From Paracyclopina nana (Eukaryota > Arthropoda > Copepoda > Cyclopoida > Cyclopettidae): 64,000 bases of DNA. The notes beneath the pieces were generated by a model. That model did not search any database. It saw nothing but the letters and a program-made list of their open reading frames with translations, and was not told where the DNA came from. The stretch's first letter is position 1, and every line of letters starts with the position of its first letter. This document shows positions 14,033-26,651 of this stretch, one piece after another. A program made the position numbers and the translations under genes. Location of the stretch: contig JAGUCH010000001.1 in assembly GCA_019096065.1 (NCBI GenBank), positions 14,446,001 to 14,510,000 of the forward strand. The letters run 5' to 3'.

Positions 14033-14889
14033 GTAAGTAAATGCTCCAGAAAACGGTGTTTACGGAGGTGATAATTTGTTGTCATGCTGATTTGTTTACC
14101 ACCACCAACGAACAATCATAATGCAAATAGTTAATCAAGTGTAACTAATAATGTTGGTGCTTTCACCGACTAAAAAGTGCGGTTGACTGGCTTTCTCTTT
14201 ATCAGGAGGGAACAAAGTTTTGCTTTTGTCATGTGACAAGATGATGAAACAGATCAACATAGACGGGCTATCGGGATAGCCAACGACAACAGCTTGCACA
14301 CTGGGAGATTGCATACCGCCAAAAATTGATTCGAAACTAGAGACACTCGTGGAAAAAAAGATGCTCTCCTTCAAATGATGTTGAAGCGCACAAGCCAACA
14401 TTTTCCACGTAAATGCCGTATCTTTACTGATGTACGGTGCCTCTGGTCCCACCTGCAGCGCCAAAGAGCCAGATCAGGAAAAAGGTATACCCTAAAGTTC
14501 GGTATATACAGATAGGTATATGTGGAATCTATACCCGGTCTGCGAGCCAAACTTTTTATGCCAGATGTAGCAAGATGCACGAAAAGGGGGAAATAGTGGA
14601 GCCATTTTTAGCTGGTTTCCGGAGAAGCCATTATTATTTCGTTCCAGAAGAACCATTGCTTAATTACAATTAGCACTTCCATTCAAGATTCGGCCTGATT
14701 TGAGCATGAGAATTATGGGAGCACAAACCGCAAAATTGTTGCGGTTAGAAGCTCACAAAAGACAAATCGTGTAAAGAAATCAACCGGACGGCGACGAGAC
14801 GAGCCCTCTAATGCCCACAACAACTACAACAAACATTATTGCATGGAATCATCATCAAGCACATTATTGCACTGCTACGCGACCAAAGA
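14033..14889. other. Non-coding stretch
   Basis: No supported gene. GGTATA occurs at 14484, 14501 and 14515, with its inverse TATACC at 14530, within 55 bases; significance unknown. The rest is unremarkable AT-rich DNA with short open frames only. Confidence 0.5.
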
Positions 14890-15260
14890 GTTGCTTTGCC
14901 GTAAAAAAATCGTCGAGGCTCGCATTCAGTTCGCGTTCGAAGCTAGCGAAGTGAGCAGTCAAGTTCCGATCGCAAGTATGTATTTTAGCGCCACGCAACC
15001 ACATTTGTTTACAAGTTGAGCGATTCGCACGTTTTGCTCGAGAGCACAGTGAACTTGCGTGAACTCTCGTGAATCATGGCAGAGGCCAACAAAGCTCGTC
15101 TAAAAATGAGCTTTGGAAGCGAGCCTGGTGGCAAGTGCGAGGGGAAACGCACGAAGCAACACCTTCTTTCACTGTGCTATGCAGTGTCTCCCGGTATATG
15201 GAGCGATCATGACGAAAAGTGACAAAAACGAGACATGAAGAAGGCCCGATCTACTAATAG
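14890..15260 (+). promoter_or_regulatory. Candidate proximal promoter and first exon
   Basis: A GC/CpG-richer segment with an arthropod-type initiator (ATTCAGTT near 14926) ends in a strong donor, TAATAG|GTAAGA, at 15260|15261. It could be a first exon spliced to 20444. It contains a 48-codon ORF at 15076-15222. The precise start site is not determinable from sequence alone. Confidence 0.4.
15076..15222 (+). CDS. Small ORF (48 aa) in candidate first exon
   Basis: ATG at 15076 has A at -3 and G at +4, a strong initiation context. The frame runs 48 codons to TGA at 15220 and lies wholly inside the candidate first exon that ends at 15260. The product starts MAEANKARLK, is basic in its first half, and has two Cys and no evident signal peptide or domain. 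I do not recognise it. It could be a translated upstream ORF repressing the zfh-like coding frame, a microprotein, or chance. Absence of a homologue would leave only its context as support. Confidence 0.25.
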   Translation: MAEANKARLKMSFGSEPGGKCEGKRTKQHLLSLCYAVSPGIWSDHDEK

Positions 15261-17090
15261 GTAAGAATAATTAATCCACGCGCGCTAATTATGGGTTATA
15301 GGCCACGCAGCGGGGTTCATTTGTCTGCTACTCGGGCGAGAAAGGTCCCAATTATATCAGGCTGAAATCGGATCCAGTGTCGAAAAATATGGCGCGGAGA
15401 AAGCTCGTTGATTACGAAGAGCAGAAGTAGCAGTGGTGGCCTTTAGCAGCCTCACTGCGGCCTCTAAAAGGAGGGTTCGTTAGTCGCAACGTGCGAAAAA
15501 TCTGTGAGTATACCCGTGATATTCTCCGCCCAGAAATGCTTGGGAGCAGCGCGAGTGGCGATGGCGCGCCCAATTAATTACTGCTCCCCCCAAATTCAGG
15601 CCTAGGAACAAAGAACGGCATAGTTCATTCTTTGAGAATATTCACCGCTCTCATTGGCTGAATTTCGCACTGCTTTTAATTGGAGGAACATTTTAATTAA
15701 CTCTCCTCCAATGGGGTCCGTGGCATCAAGATGCGAAAGTTCCTCTTCTTTGGGAGCAAGTTTGAAGCTGCAAGATTTAGTAGCTTTCTAAAATTAGAAA
15801 GCTCCTGATACATGGCTGGTTGGATCCCTTTTATTTCATTTCGAGCGGTTTTTAAAAAGCGGCAGCGGCTGCCGCCCCCGGCTGTCCGGACCGGCCGCTA
15901 TTGGGCATGCCGGTCGCGCCAAAGATGTGAAAATTCGGGCCGACTTTTCTTCGGACTCTTTCTCCGTTTCAAACGAAGGCGAAAGCCCGCCAAGAGCTCA
16001 CAAGAGAGCTCGAGAGCACCACCAGCTAAGAGTAGTTAGTAAGCATAACCCCTCATTGATTAGAACGACTGGTATGCAAAAAGGGGCGCGCCATTTCCAT
16101 CTACTTTTCCGCAAGTAAGGTGGCAGTGAAAGTTGGCACTGCTTCGAGTGGGCCAACTGTTGCACAAGGATCTGCCTTGAAAGGCCTCGTCTTTTTGCAA
16201 GGCTGTTTTCGAGCGAAGCCCGTTTGTTGTTGCCAGTTGCACGCCCACAGAAATGATTCAATATATCGCGGCATTGGGGCCGCAAAAAAGCGTTAATCAC
16301 AGGCTACGTGGCGAGCGCTGTAGTTGCAAAAAAGCATAATTACTCATATCTGGAGACGTCAATCGGGCCCCATCAATTATCCGCGCAAATAAGCGATCTG
16401 ATTGACAGAATTGGAAAAAATAACCGTGGGATGGTTGTGCACTGGCTGTCAAAACAGGACTCAACAGTTTGTCCAATGCAAACCTTGAAATAATCCCCCC
16501 GTGTGCATTGGAACGCACCAGCCTCTACTTGGGTTACATGGGACCGACGCATATGTACGCATCCGTAGAAATCACTGCCGCAGCAGCAGCCCTTTATGAT
16601 GCTAATGACCAACCGTCGCCGTGCGTAGAGCGGCAGCTGTAAAAGCAGTAGAAGCAATTCGCAAGCCCCCCGCTTACTCCCAAGATGCCGAACATGAGCG
16701 TCGTATACTTTGTGCGGTATTTTCAGCCGTGTCCCACAATGCTCAAATGGCACTCATTTCGCCCAAGCCGTGCATGGCTAATTTAGAATGCGAGGGTTTT
16801 TCGGCGCCGCGAGAGTCCCAGTGTGTCTCTTGAAAGGGGACTGTGGAAGTCTGAGAAAGTTGCTCTTGGTAGGCTAGGTGTCTTCCGACGAAGCAAGATT
16901 TTAAGGAGAGGCTCGCGCGCTTTTTCCGCCACCGCTCATTTGACAAAATGAGAGTGAGAGAGAGAGCTCGAGCGCCCTATGCATAAAAGGGGTGCAACTT
17001 TTTTAGCAGCCGAAGCAGCTTTCGCGCTATATGGCCGGCTTTCGAGGCGCCTCTCGCCGCCGCCGATGATTCTTCCAAACTTTTAATGCT
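15261..17090. other. GC/CpG-rich non-coding region with GAGA motifs
   Basis: Local GC rises at 15.8-16.5 kb and 16.8-17.05 kb, with many CpG dinucleotides. A GAGAGTGAGAGAGAGAG run lies near 16950, and a TATA-like CATAAAAGG near 16982. Several overlapping frames of 60-126 codons exist here because GC-rich DNA has fewer stops. None shows a domain, and frames on both strands overlap. The region is best read as promoter-proximal regulatory DNA. Confidence 0.45.
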
Positions 17091-17270
17091 CGCTATATAC
17101 TAATGCATATGAGGCTCTCTCCCTCTCTCTCTCCCTTCTTTCTCTCCTCACATCTTTTTAATGCGCCGCGTGTGCGTTGATTTCGTTCGTCCCCCCAATT
17201 GTGAAAAACTTCTTCCTTTCTTGCTGCCACCAAAGCTGCAGCCTTTCAGACAGCGCCAGGACGTCCAAAG
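17091..17270 (+). promoter_or_regulatory. Third candidate promoter/first exon: TATA, CT-rich tract, donor
   Basis: CTATATAC near 17092 is followed by a (CT)n tract at about 17111-17150, equivalent to GAGA sites, and then by a segment ending AAAG|GTGAGC at 17270|17271. A 5' UTR exon starting near 17120 and spliced to 20444 would fit. It is weaker than the 15260 site because the donor is GTGAGC. Confidence 0.3.
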
Positions 17271-20200
17271 GTGAGCACGTCGTGCTAACCGGCAGAAACT
17301 TGCGGCTTTTTGTGAGATCTGCACACAAAAAGGCAAACGTCCTCGTGTTTGTTGACGCGTGAGTCCCATGGGAGTCGGGTAAGACAGAATTTTTTTTTGC
17401 CTGCGTTGTCCACCCCATTTGCCAAATGGGCTTGGTCTACCGTTATTGGCTTTATTATGGCTTTTTAAACACACACACAGTGTAGCTAGCTACTTTCTAA
17501 TTAAGTTATTGAAAAAGTAATACATCAAGACAAGTCAGTTTTTATTTACAATTAACATAGCGTCTTGGGGGGGCTTTCTAATGTTCGTTTTCGGTGGCCT
17601 GTCAATCATCTGATTTAAGAGCCATTAATGTCACTCTACCATTTTTTGCAAGGAGTGCTTTACTATATAGGCATGTTTACTCAATCTATAATGATTAGGT
17701 TTTTTACGCGACGACACGGTAAATGTATTTAGTAATGGCAAGAGCTTCAACAATAGAGTGTATGTAGGAGCTTCTAATGTGCAATTTTTACTCTGCACAC
17801 TGGAGCCGAACTCGGGCGAAAAACGAACCATTTCAGTAATTTGAAGGCGCAGAAAACACCGATAGTTTCGCACCGTGGTGCTGGCCATTTCAGCCTTTAA
17901 CGTATTCATATCCAATATTGGCCTTTGTAAGTAAGATACGAGCAGCAAAAAAGCGAATTACTACTGCATAGAACTACTGTAGTAGACGCCCTTATTGCCG
18001 AAAGGCAAAAAAATGCGAAATTAGGAAACGGTGGCTCTTTTCTTGCAGCCTACCAGATACTATAGTCGCAGCTAGCAGCAGCAGTAGCCATGCCTAATTT
18101 GAAATTCTAATCAACTTTTTTGTGTGTGTCACTCGCTTGCTGCTCCCTATTGCTGATACCAACTGTAATTCTGTTAGCATCACTCTGAGCAAATGCCGTT
18201 ACAGCACATAACTCTACCACTTTCTGGGCCTTCTTTGTTCCGAAGCTAAAACTCGGTTTAATTCTGAAATTTATTTGCACACAAGATTGAGATCTAGTTA
18301 GTTAATGCAATATGGCGTCCGCCGCTCCGAAATTGCTTTTCAGTCTGATTGATATAGAAATTGGCACTTGGAGAAGCAAATTATAGCTGCATTCAAGTCC
18401 TTTGTGGTTGTAGCCATGTATTTGGGCTTTTATAAAAATTGCTACAGTACTACTACTACTATTTTTGCCACCACCCCGAACTCCTAGTCTTCCTTTACAA
18501 GCCCTATAATTAGGGTCAAACTGACAAAACCACTAATAATACATATAAACGGTTTTTCGATCATTCGTTGCAATTAAAATATTTTATGGCGCACAATTAG
18601 ACTGCGTTACATGCCTTCATTTTTTGCCGTGTTTTATTAGCCGCCAAAATTCCTCTCATCAGCCTCTTTTTGCTGAAATCGTGCGTTCGTGTTTCCATAG
18701 CTAAATATAGTAAAATGCCAGAAAAAAATGCTAGTTTCATTCATTGAGCTCCCAAATTTGCCACTATGGGGAGAAAGCAAATAAACCTCCAGTTTTTTCT
18801 GAATTTTGATGATTAATTTGTAATGATGGTTCCTGGAAAACGCTATAATAGTTCGATTTTTATCATTGAAATTATCACATCAGATATTTGGATTAATGAT
18901 GCTCGATAAAGCTGATTTTTTGCCTCATTTTGGCAGTTTCGAAGCGTTCAGAAAAGGGTTTGTTGTCACGTCAATCATGTTTCACCAAATAATTGCAATT
19001 TGGATCATGCTTCTTCATCAACAGCAGCCTTTTTTTAGTCATTTTGTCTATGTACCACCAAACACGAAATTGCCTTCTATCGATAACTAAAAAAATGCTT
19101 GGACAGAAGGCACAGTGTGGCCAAAGGAAAAAAGCGCCCCTTTTCTTTGTACTCTGTGCGCAAAACGCCAGCACTCTTTTCACCAATTTGCCCCTACGTG
19201 TCTACGAAAATCACGCACACTGTGGGATATCTTCGGGGGAAAATGTCCAATTTCGAAAAGGTCATGAAGACGAAAAATTTGATTGGTCGATAGACATAGC
19301 GTGAGCCATCATCTAGATTTTTAGTAATAAATGAATATTATTGGAAAGTCACAAACATGTCTACCGGTTTTGTGAGGTTTCAAAAGCGGTTGTTGTAGGG
19401 CACCAAAAAGTGGAAAAAGCAGGCTGAGAAATCTTATCTGATTGGGAAAAAATTAAGCCAGATGGAGAATCTGCTCTTTTTGTGATGGTGGTGGCAAAGC
19501 TGTTGGTGGTGACAAAGTCGTCGTAATTGGACAAGCTGCAAAAAACACAAACTAATCCTTATTAGTGAAACAACCCACAAACAAACTGCTGCTGCTGTTA
19601 TTACGCTCACTGCTGCTGCAAACATTATGAAAGTCATGACACCTGGAACATAAATCCACTCGAAATCCCTCAACGCTTTTTTACTCACCATCCCCTTTCG
19701 ATTGATAGTTGTCAACAACTGAAGTGCATTAACAAATGACAAGCCATAATTGCACACTGAACTCTTGTCTCGTCAAAAGCCCCCTTATTTTCATTAAGAG
19801 CCGGGTGGTGTTGCAATGCTTGTAGTTCAAACAAGAGTTATTACGTCAATAAAGCATTATTAACACCAAGGTGTCTCTCGTGGAATGAAAAACGAGGGCT
19901 TTAATAAGCGAGCAGAGGAATCGATTGACCGAAAAGGTTGTGCTAATAGGAAATGAGATGATTAATATGCATAAAAGGCAATAATTTGCCAATGAGCGGC
20001 AATTAGGTGCATTTATCTTGTGTGGACGGTGCAACCGCGCCGCTTTATTGAGCGCACGCTTCAATTAGCCAAAGTGCTGTATTTAGAAAGTTGGAGAACA
20101 ACTAACTTTTTGTGAACTACGCGACGCGGAGACTCATTATCCCGACCGGATGAAAGCTCTCTCCCCTAAGGCTAACTTTAGCCCAAATGTCCCTTTCAAT

Positions 20201-20443
20201 AATGATTATCTTGTCTCGTCTGGCTCCTCGATTAGGGAAAAGTGCAAAAAAGCCACGTTTGGTCAATTCCTGCTAAAATAACCAAGGGGCTAATTTATGC
20301 GCCGCGTTCGCCAGTAATTTGATCAAATAATGCAAATTAGCTCGGTTAGTTTTCCATTGCACTTTTTTTGGCGGCATGAAAGCTACGTAATTACAGTGTG
20401 CAAAATGAAAGCAGCTAGAGTATGATTTTTTTTCGGCTTGCAG
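17271..20443 (+). other. Probable 5' UTR intron
   Basis: AT-rich, without a supported coding region or RNA gene. It ends in the T-rich acceptor at 20443. A further acceptor-like TTTTCTTGCAG occurs at 18048 with no convincing donor after it. An ACACACACAC run lies near 17469. Short frames at 18.9-19.3 kb and 19.4-19.8 kb show no domain. Confidence 0.5.
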
Positions 20444-20503
20444 GTACGTCGTCAACCACGGATTTTCTGGCCGTTTTCTGAAGAATGACTACAATTCTTC
20501 GCC
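20444..20503 (+). other. Probable 5' UTR part of the first coding exon, with overlapping uORF
   Basis: A pyrimidine-rich tract ending TTGCAG at 20443 is a good 3' splice site 60 bases before the start codon, so the exon probably begins at 20444. The first six bases of this exon, GTACGT, themselves make a donor-like sequence. An upstream ATG at 20485 (A at -3) opens a nine-codon ORF ending at 20514, overlapping the main start in another frame. An in-frame TGA at 20486 rules out an N-terminal extension within this exon. Confidence 0.7.
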
Positions 20504-23447
20504 ATGTCCTCTGACGAAAGACCCCCAACGGAAGAAGAGTCCTCCTCCAAAGCTGACTCTTCAGCGACAGCAGATGAAACCAAAGTTCCTACTAACATAA
20601 CTGAATCATCAACAATGAATGTAACCAAAGTTCCTAATACTACTACTACTACTACTACGACAACAGATGAAGATGAAAACCAAGTTCCTATTACTGTTAA
20701 AAGTTGTGATAATAACCTCAATGAAGATGAAAGTAAAGATGTAGAAAAGTTCGGAGGCAAAATTGTCTACAACCCCGATGGCAGTGCCTACATTATCGAG
20801 GATGGTGACCTCAGCGAGGAAGAGGCCCTGCCAGTCCCCAAGCAGGAGGGGTGCATAGTCGACCAGCCCAACCAGGAGCGGAAACAGGACGGGGCAGAGT
20901 CCCCTACTTACCCCCTGATTGCCAACGCCATCTATGTGACGAGGAGCGCAGCCTACTACAACGCCCTCTATGGCCAGGCCTACGCGAAGATCCTGCGGGA
21001 CAAGCTGGCCGTGCCCGAAGCCCCCATTGTTCATAGCTATAAGGTGTACTCCTTGAGGCAGGAGCCCGCCTCCTCGACGAACGAGGAGCCACCAGCCCTG
21101 TCTGAATACTCTACTGTCCCCATTAAGCCCATCCTCATGTGTTTTGTTTGCAAGCTGTCCTTCGGGTTCGCCTCCTCCTTCGAAAGCCATTGTACAGGAG
21201 AACATGACATCGTGTTGACCGACAAGGAGAAGGCCATCCTGGATGCCAAGAATAGCTCAGCTATCATTCAGCTTGTTGGGAAGGAGAAGGAGGCCGTCCT
21301 CTCCTTCCTCGAGCCCGTCGTCAAGAAAGTGCCAACCACCACTAACACACCTGCAGCAGCTGCAGACAAGGACCAAGTCCTCTCACCCAATGCCATCAAA
21401 GGCCTCTTGTCAGCTGCCTTGACTCAGCAGCAAAAATTCCCAAGCTTAGATCATCAGCCAATACTTCCGAGCTCAACAACGGCTGCTGGTGGGCCCTCCA
21501 TGGGGCCTGGAAGGCCTGCCCTCTTCCCACCACTCTCAGACTCAAAGTCCAGCTTTCTTCCCAATTTGCCGCCCTTTCTGGCCAACGCCATGGCAGCGGC
21601 CAATGCTGGCCAGGGCACCTTGCTCGAGAATCTCACCAACGCAGCCATGCTGAGGAGCTCCATTGAGAACATGGCCAGGAAGAGCCCTGCAATGGACAAC
21701 AATAACGGTGGTCGAAGCAGTGTATCCCCAGTCACTCCCTCAAGCATGGCGCCTTCGCCGCTGAGCATCCAGAGCCTGGGTATGAGCAACGATGGCTCTG
21801 GCCTCCAGGGCACCACCATTGGAGCCTGTCCTGAGCACATCAATGGCCGTCAGACTGGAGTTGAGTGTGTGAACTGTGACATGATCCTCAACTCACCCAG
21901 GATGCCAGGAGGTGTTGCTTGGAATGCTGCCAGAAATAGCTGCAAGACACTCAAGTGTCCCAAGTGCAATTGGCACTACAAATACCAGGAGACCCTGGAA
22001 ATTCATATGAAAGAGAAGCACCCTGAAAACGATGCTACATGTATCTACTGCATCACTGGTCAACAGCATCCCAGGCTGGCCAGGGGTGAAACGTACACTT
22101 GCGGATACAAGCCGTACAGATGTGAAGTCTGCAATTATTCGACCACCACCAAGGGCAACCTGTCAATCCATACACAGTCAGATAAGCACTTGAACAACAT
22201 GCAAGAGTTGCAAAAAGGTGGAGTGGTCACCTCGCCAGATGGCACCAAGGTCTCAAAGGGGCCTGTTGTGTTCCCAGGCAGCCCTGGCGGCCTCATGGGC
22301 AACCCTCTGGCTGGCCTAGTCAAGCAGAAGCCCAACTGGAGGTGCGACGTTTGCAACTATGAGACAAACGTGGCAAGAAACCTGAGGATTCACATGACGA
22401 GCGAGAAGCACACGCATAACATCATGGTGTTGCAGCAGAACGTGAAGCAAATGCAACAAATGGGCGGTGGGCCACCAGGCAGCGGCCTTTTCCCCAATCT
22501 TCCAGGCATGGATCCCCAGCAATTGCTTCAGCTACAGCTTGGAAACATGGGAGGTGGTGGAGGTCCAAGCATGGCCGAGAAGCCCGGCCAATCCGAGGCT
22601 GCCATGGCAGACATGGCTTATTTGCAAGCCTTGATGATGCAAATGATGACTGGGGGCCAGTTTCCTCCGGGGCCTATGCCTGGGGATTTCAACATGTCTC
22701 CCCCCAATCCTAACAACAACCTCATGGATAATGGCCTCAGTCCTGACTCAATGGAGCCCCCACCGGAGCCAGCAGAGCCCAACCCCAGGTTCCTGTTCAA
22801 TTGCTGCGTGTGCAAAGAGTTCAGCTGCGACTCGATCGAAGTGATGTCTCAGCACCTGACTCTGGATCGCACGCGCATGAGGGAGGATGAGGTGTCTGTG
22901 GTCATTGCTGGCAACTCCATCTGCAAGTTGTGCAACTACAAGACCAATTTGAAGGCCAACTTTCAGCTGCACTGCAAGACTGACAAGCACTTGCAACGCC
23001 TCAACCATGTCAACCACATCAAGGAAGGCGGTCCAAACAATGAGTGGAAGCTCAAGTTCTTGAACGTGGCCAACCCTGTTCAGCTGAGATGCAATGCTTG
23101 TGACTATTACACCAACAGCCTTCACAAGCTGCAGCTGCACGTCTCAAATCAGCGACACGAAATCTCCAACATCCTCTTTTGCCATTTGAAAAAGGGCGAG
23201 ATCAACCTGCCCGAAGAGCGGCGTTCCTACCAATGCATCTTGTGCAAGTTCTCCAGCTCAGGAAAGCTGGCCCTCATGGGTCATGTGCGCTCCATGAAGC
23301 ACTTGCAAATGGAGCAGATCCACCAGCTCCAAAAGAGGGCCGAGGGCAACATGGACCAGACCGACATTGGAGACATCTTCCAGGTTGTCGAGTCAAATGA
23401 GGAAGACTACTCCTTCAGCCCTGTCCGTCATGCCAGCGAGTCAGAAG
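20504..23447 (+). CDS. zfh2: ZFHX3/4 (zfh2)-like zinc-finger homeodomain transcription factor, coding exon 1 (residues 1-981)
   Basis: Encodes the N-terminal third of a nuclear DNA-binding transcription factor of the ZFHX/ATBF1 family. The ATG at 20504 is the first in this frame after an in-frame TGA at 20486, with G at -3. An acidic Ser/Thr-rich start with a run of nine Thr is followed by a family-like block (KIVYNPDGSAYII, residues 86-98). C2H2-type fingers begin at about Cys213, 455 (non-canonical), 485, 540, 614, 768, 807, 863 and 911; several have the CNYxT core with a His-X5-His ending. Gly/Met/Pro-rich linkers lie between them. The exon ends AAG|GTAAGA at 23447, leaving one base of a codon, which the exon at 26652 completes as GAT (Asp). 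Family membership is strong. Orthology to one named gene rests on architecture only. If the intron were retained the frame would stop at 23518. Confidence 0.95.
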
Positions 23448-26400
23448 GTAAGAATTTGACGTCTTGTTCTTCTTCTTCTGTGCAAGTCATCAGGCTCAGT
23501 GGGAGGGCGACAGAGTAATTAGTGGTGGGAGTTGAAAAAACCGAGCCTACTCGTTAGTTAACCACTCATTCTTCGAACGTCTTCTTCTCAGCCCTCCACT
23601 ACTACTACGTACCATTGCCACCTTCCTTCTTCAGCGTTTTTGTTCCCACCAACACTTTTTTGTCTAGCTCTTTTGTGCTTGCTTGGAAGTTGATCTTTCA
23701 TTTTTTCCTCCACTCTGATGCTCGTTAATCAAAGCTGGGCATAAGTGAAAAAATCTCTTAGGCATCAGCGGCCATTACTACTTTTGGTGCGAAGTATGTA
23801 GCCACTACAAGTTGTGTGTGCCTTCTTTGTGCAAAATTGCTACAGCCAACTAAAAATGCACTTTTCACCTGCAGAAACTTTGCTAGCAAGTTTGCCTAGT
23901 TAAACATTGCTCCTAAAGTCCTAGTATATTTAGTGATGATGGAAAGGTGCTGAGCCCTCTGGTTTTGCATTTAAAGTCGTCAAAATGACGTATGCTTTAC
24001 ATGTTGTGTGCTGCTAATGCATGAAAAAGTCGTGTCGTTGTAAATGAGTGAGCCGCCACATTAAAAGTTGCGTGAGCTTTATGATTGTAGCTAGCAGTCT
24101 ACGTGCCTTTTGATCGACTAGACAACGTTATTAAAGCAATTTGTTTCATTATGACAATGGACGTTTTGTTTACATTCACTTGCCACAGTGGCTACGAGGG
24201 GCTCCTAAAAAACTACATCCGCGCGAGGAGCCAACATATTACGTGGTGGTTAGTCATGATATGGCCCAATGTAAAATCATTTGATCGTGCGCGAGATACC
24301 AGTGTGGTTATTTTTCCGAGCATAGAGCGTCAGAAATAATTAGGAATCCAACACTATTCTTTTTAGGGGACAATAAAACGGCTGTGTGCGTTATTTTCAT
24401 GATCCCCTCGGCCATGGTCCCAATTTGTGTGTAGTATGAAGCAACAACATTCTCGAGCCATTTTTTGCTGGCTCAAACTTTGGTTTCGCGTGAGCTTCAT
24501 GAGCAATAAAATCCAAGCTTTTGGGGAGTCACAAAAAAGGAAAAAAAGTTGCTTTTGGACCTTTTTAAGGCTCGGCGCTGCAGCACAGCACAACACGTGT
24601 TAGTTAGTTGGTTATATGGAAAAATTCAAAGGACTGGCTATACTATAGCAGCTTATCAACTGCAGTCGATCTTAATTGCGAACCCAGCTAGAGACTAATA
24701 ATGATTGCCAAACTTGGGTCGCTTTTAGAAAAAAGTGTCGTTTTCTCTCCCCCTGCCCATGTGGCAGTGTACACCCCGACTTTGTGCTCAAAATGGTTCT
24801 AGTATATAGGGAGATTTTTTTTCACCAACAGCAGCAACTCAAATTAGTCATCTGTCACTGTGTCTCACTCCAATCAGTTGTGACTCAGATTTTTCCCTTT
24901 CTCAGCGCAGCACCGAACGTCGTGCTTTATGGATAATTATTGAATTAAATTTTTTGTCACTCGGATGTTCCAGCTTGAAGCTAATTTCGAATTGGTCACT
25001 GCATATAAAGTATTTCATTTTAGCTGGTGAGGAATTTGCTTGTTAGGCACACACTCTGGGGTGAAAAAATTAAACGCAAAACTCATAGTATTGGGTCACG
25101 TTGATGCATAATTAGCTGGGATCTAAATCAAGGTAGGAATTAATTGAGACTTTTATTGAGCACTTTCCCAGCCTGTGCAATCGTCTCTCAGCTGTGCTGA
25201 GAAGGACTTCATGCTGAGAGAATTAAAAGTTCGTGTCTCTCGTGCCTTCGTAAATTCTTTGATGATGCTCCAACTGAAATATTCAGAAAAGGCTTTCATG
25301 GCTGGCTTTTTTATTCCGTCACCGGAATTAGTCTGAGAGAGACACAATTATGCATATGAGCTGGGGAGCTATGCCAGGGGGTGAATTAATCCCCAACCCC
25401 CGACCATCAAGCTAAAAAAAGAGCACGCGCATCTGCATGCACAACCAGTGGAGTTCGTAGCATAAAAAGTTGGCACACATCATCATCAGCTGAAAAAAAC
25501 TAGACATGTGGCTATATCACATTACACACATAGTTTATGAGATCATTGAAGCTGCTATGGCTACTAAAGCTGCTCCAGGAAAATCCATTCTGTTTTCCCT
25601 TTTCATTAGAGCTCTACCTTTTCGGTGGTTCTTTTTTTGCCTCTGCAATGTCCATTGTGCGGAGAGCATTCGTATGGCTCTTCATCATCATCGCCATGCA
25701 TGTCTGGACGAACCACATTTGAAAAAGTTGCTCATAAAAATCACACTAAAAGGCTGTAAAATTGCACCAGCAACATCGTCGTCGTCCAACGCCGGTTGTC
25801 TGTGTCTGTTCCGACAAAGAGTTGAACACAGAGAGAGAAAAAAAGTTGTTCGAGGTCAACTTTGCCTAACAAGTACATTCTTCACATCGGCCCTCGCCAA
25901 CTGCGTAAAGTAGGGCAGCACGAGAATTGAGAGTGCCACATGAGTTGGGCTTTTAGAAGACATCTTCATATGCTATTTGGTCTCCTCTGTCGGCGAAACT
26001 GGAGACTAATCATTAATATGAGCAGCGCCATTTTGCTACTCGCACATGGATGATCACATTAGCTTTTGTTCTGCTTTATTTGCATTTTCGTCGTAAGCCC
26101 CGATTTTTTTGCTGCTGAAGTGGACAACATCTACATACTCAGTACAGCTGGCGTTCGCGTTAAAATTACACCCTCGCACTTCTGAGCTTTGTTGTTATTT
26201 TTTGTCGACTCGCACGCGGCTCTCGGTCAACGAGATATGTGAGGGATAATGAGATTTTCTCACATATGGAGCATAAGCAGCTTTTTCTTATATATCGATG
26301 CAAATCAGGGGTGACTTTTTTGGAAGCCACAAAGTTTGTTTGTCCATTGAAATGGTACATTATAATAATAGTCGCTAGATGATCATTTGCATTAGATTAC

Positions 26401-26651
26401 AAAGTGACCGACAGTAGCTAAAATCCGTTCGGTCTCTTTGTGGCCTTAAAGGCTTCTTTCGCAATAACATGATCTACTTGGCCCCGATGCGATGGCGGCA
26501 TTAATAATAATGGCGAAACGGAGAGTAGCATCATGAATGAAGGCCACGGCTTTAAATAGACATTAGCGTCCTCAATGAATAAGTTGATGATGATGAAGAA
26601 TGGTAGCAGCGCATCACACATTTGCATAACCCTTTTTTTCTTCGTTTGCAG
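23448..26651 (+). other. zfh2: Intron between the two coding exons
   Basis: GTAAGA donor at 23448 and a T-rich acceptor ending at 26651; 3204 bases, phase 1. The joined frame restores a complete C2H2 finger at the 3' side, which supports both sites. The intron is AT-rich and I see no further exon, RNA gene or transposon in it. Confidence 0.9.

Noticed and set aside
15812-16753. Overlapping frames of 60-126 codons on both strands
   Set aside because: The local GC/CpG enrichment lowers stop frequency; frames overlap on both strands and no domain is visible.
20851-21036. Out-of-frame + strand open frames within the coding exons
   Set aside because: Arg/Pro/Ala-rich shadows of the true frame.
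20609-21205. 198-codon minus-strand frame opposite the first coding exon (and 27182-27790, 202 codons, opposite the second)
   Set aside because: They lie antisense to strongly supported zinc-finger coding sequence and arise from its GC-rich codons; no domain of their own.
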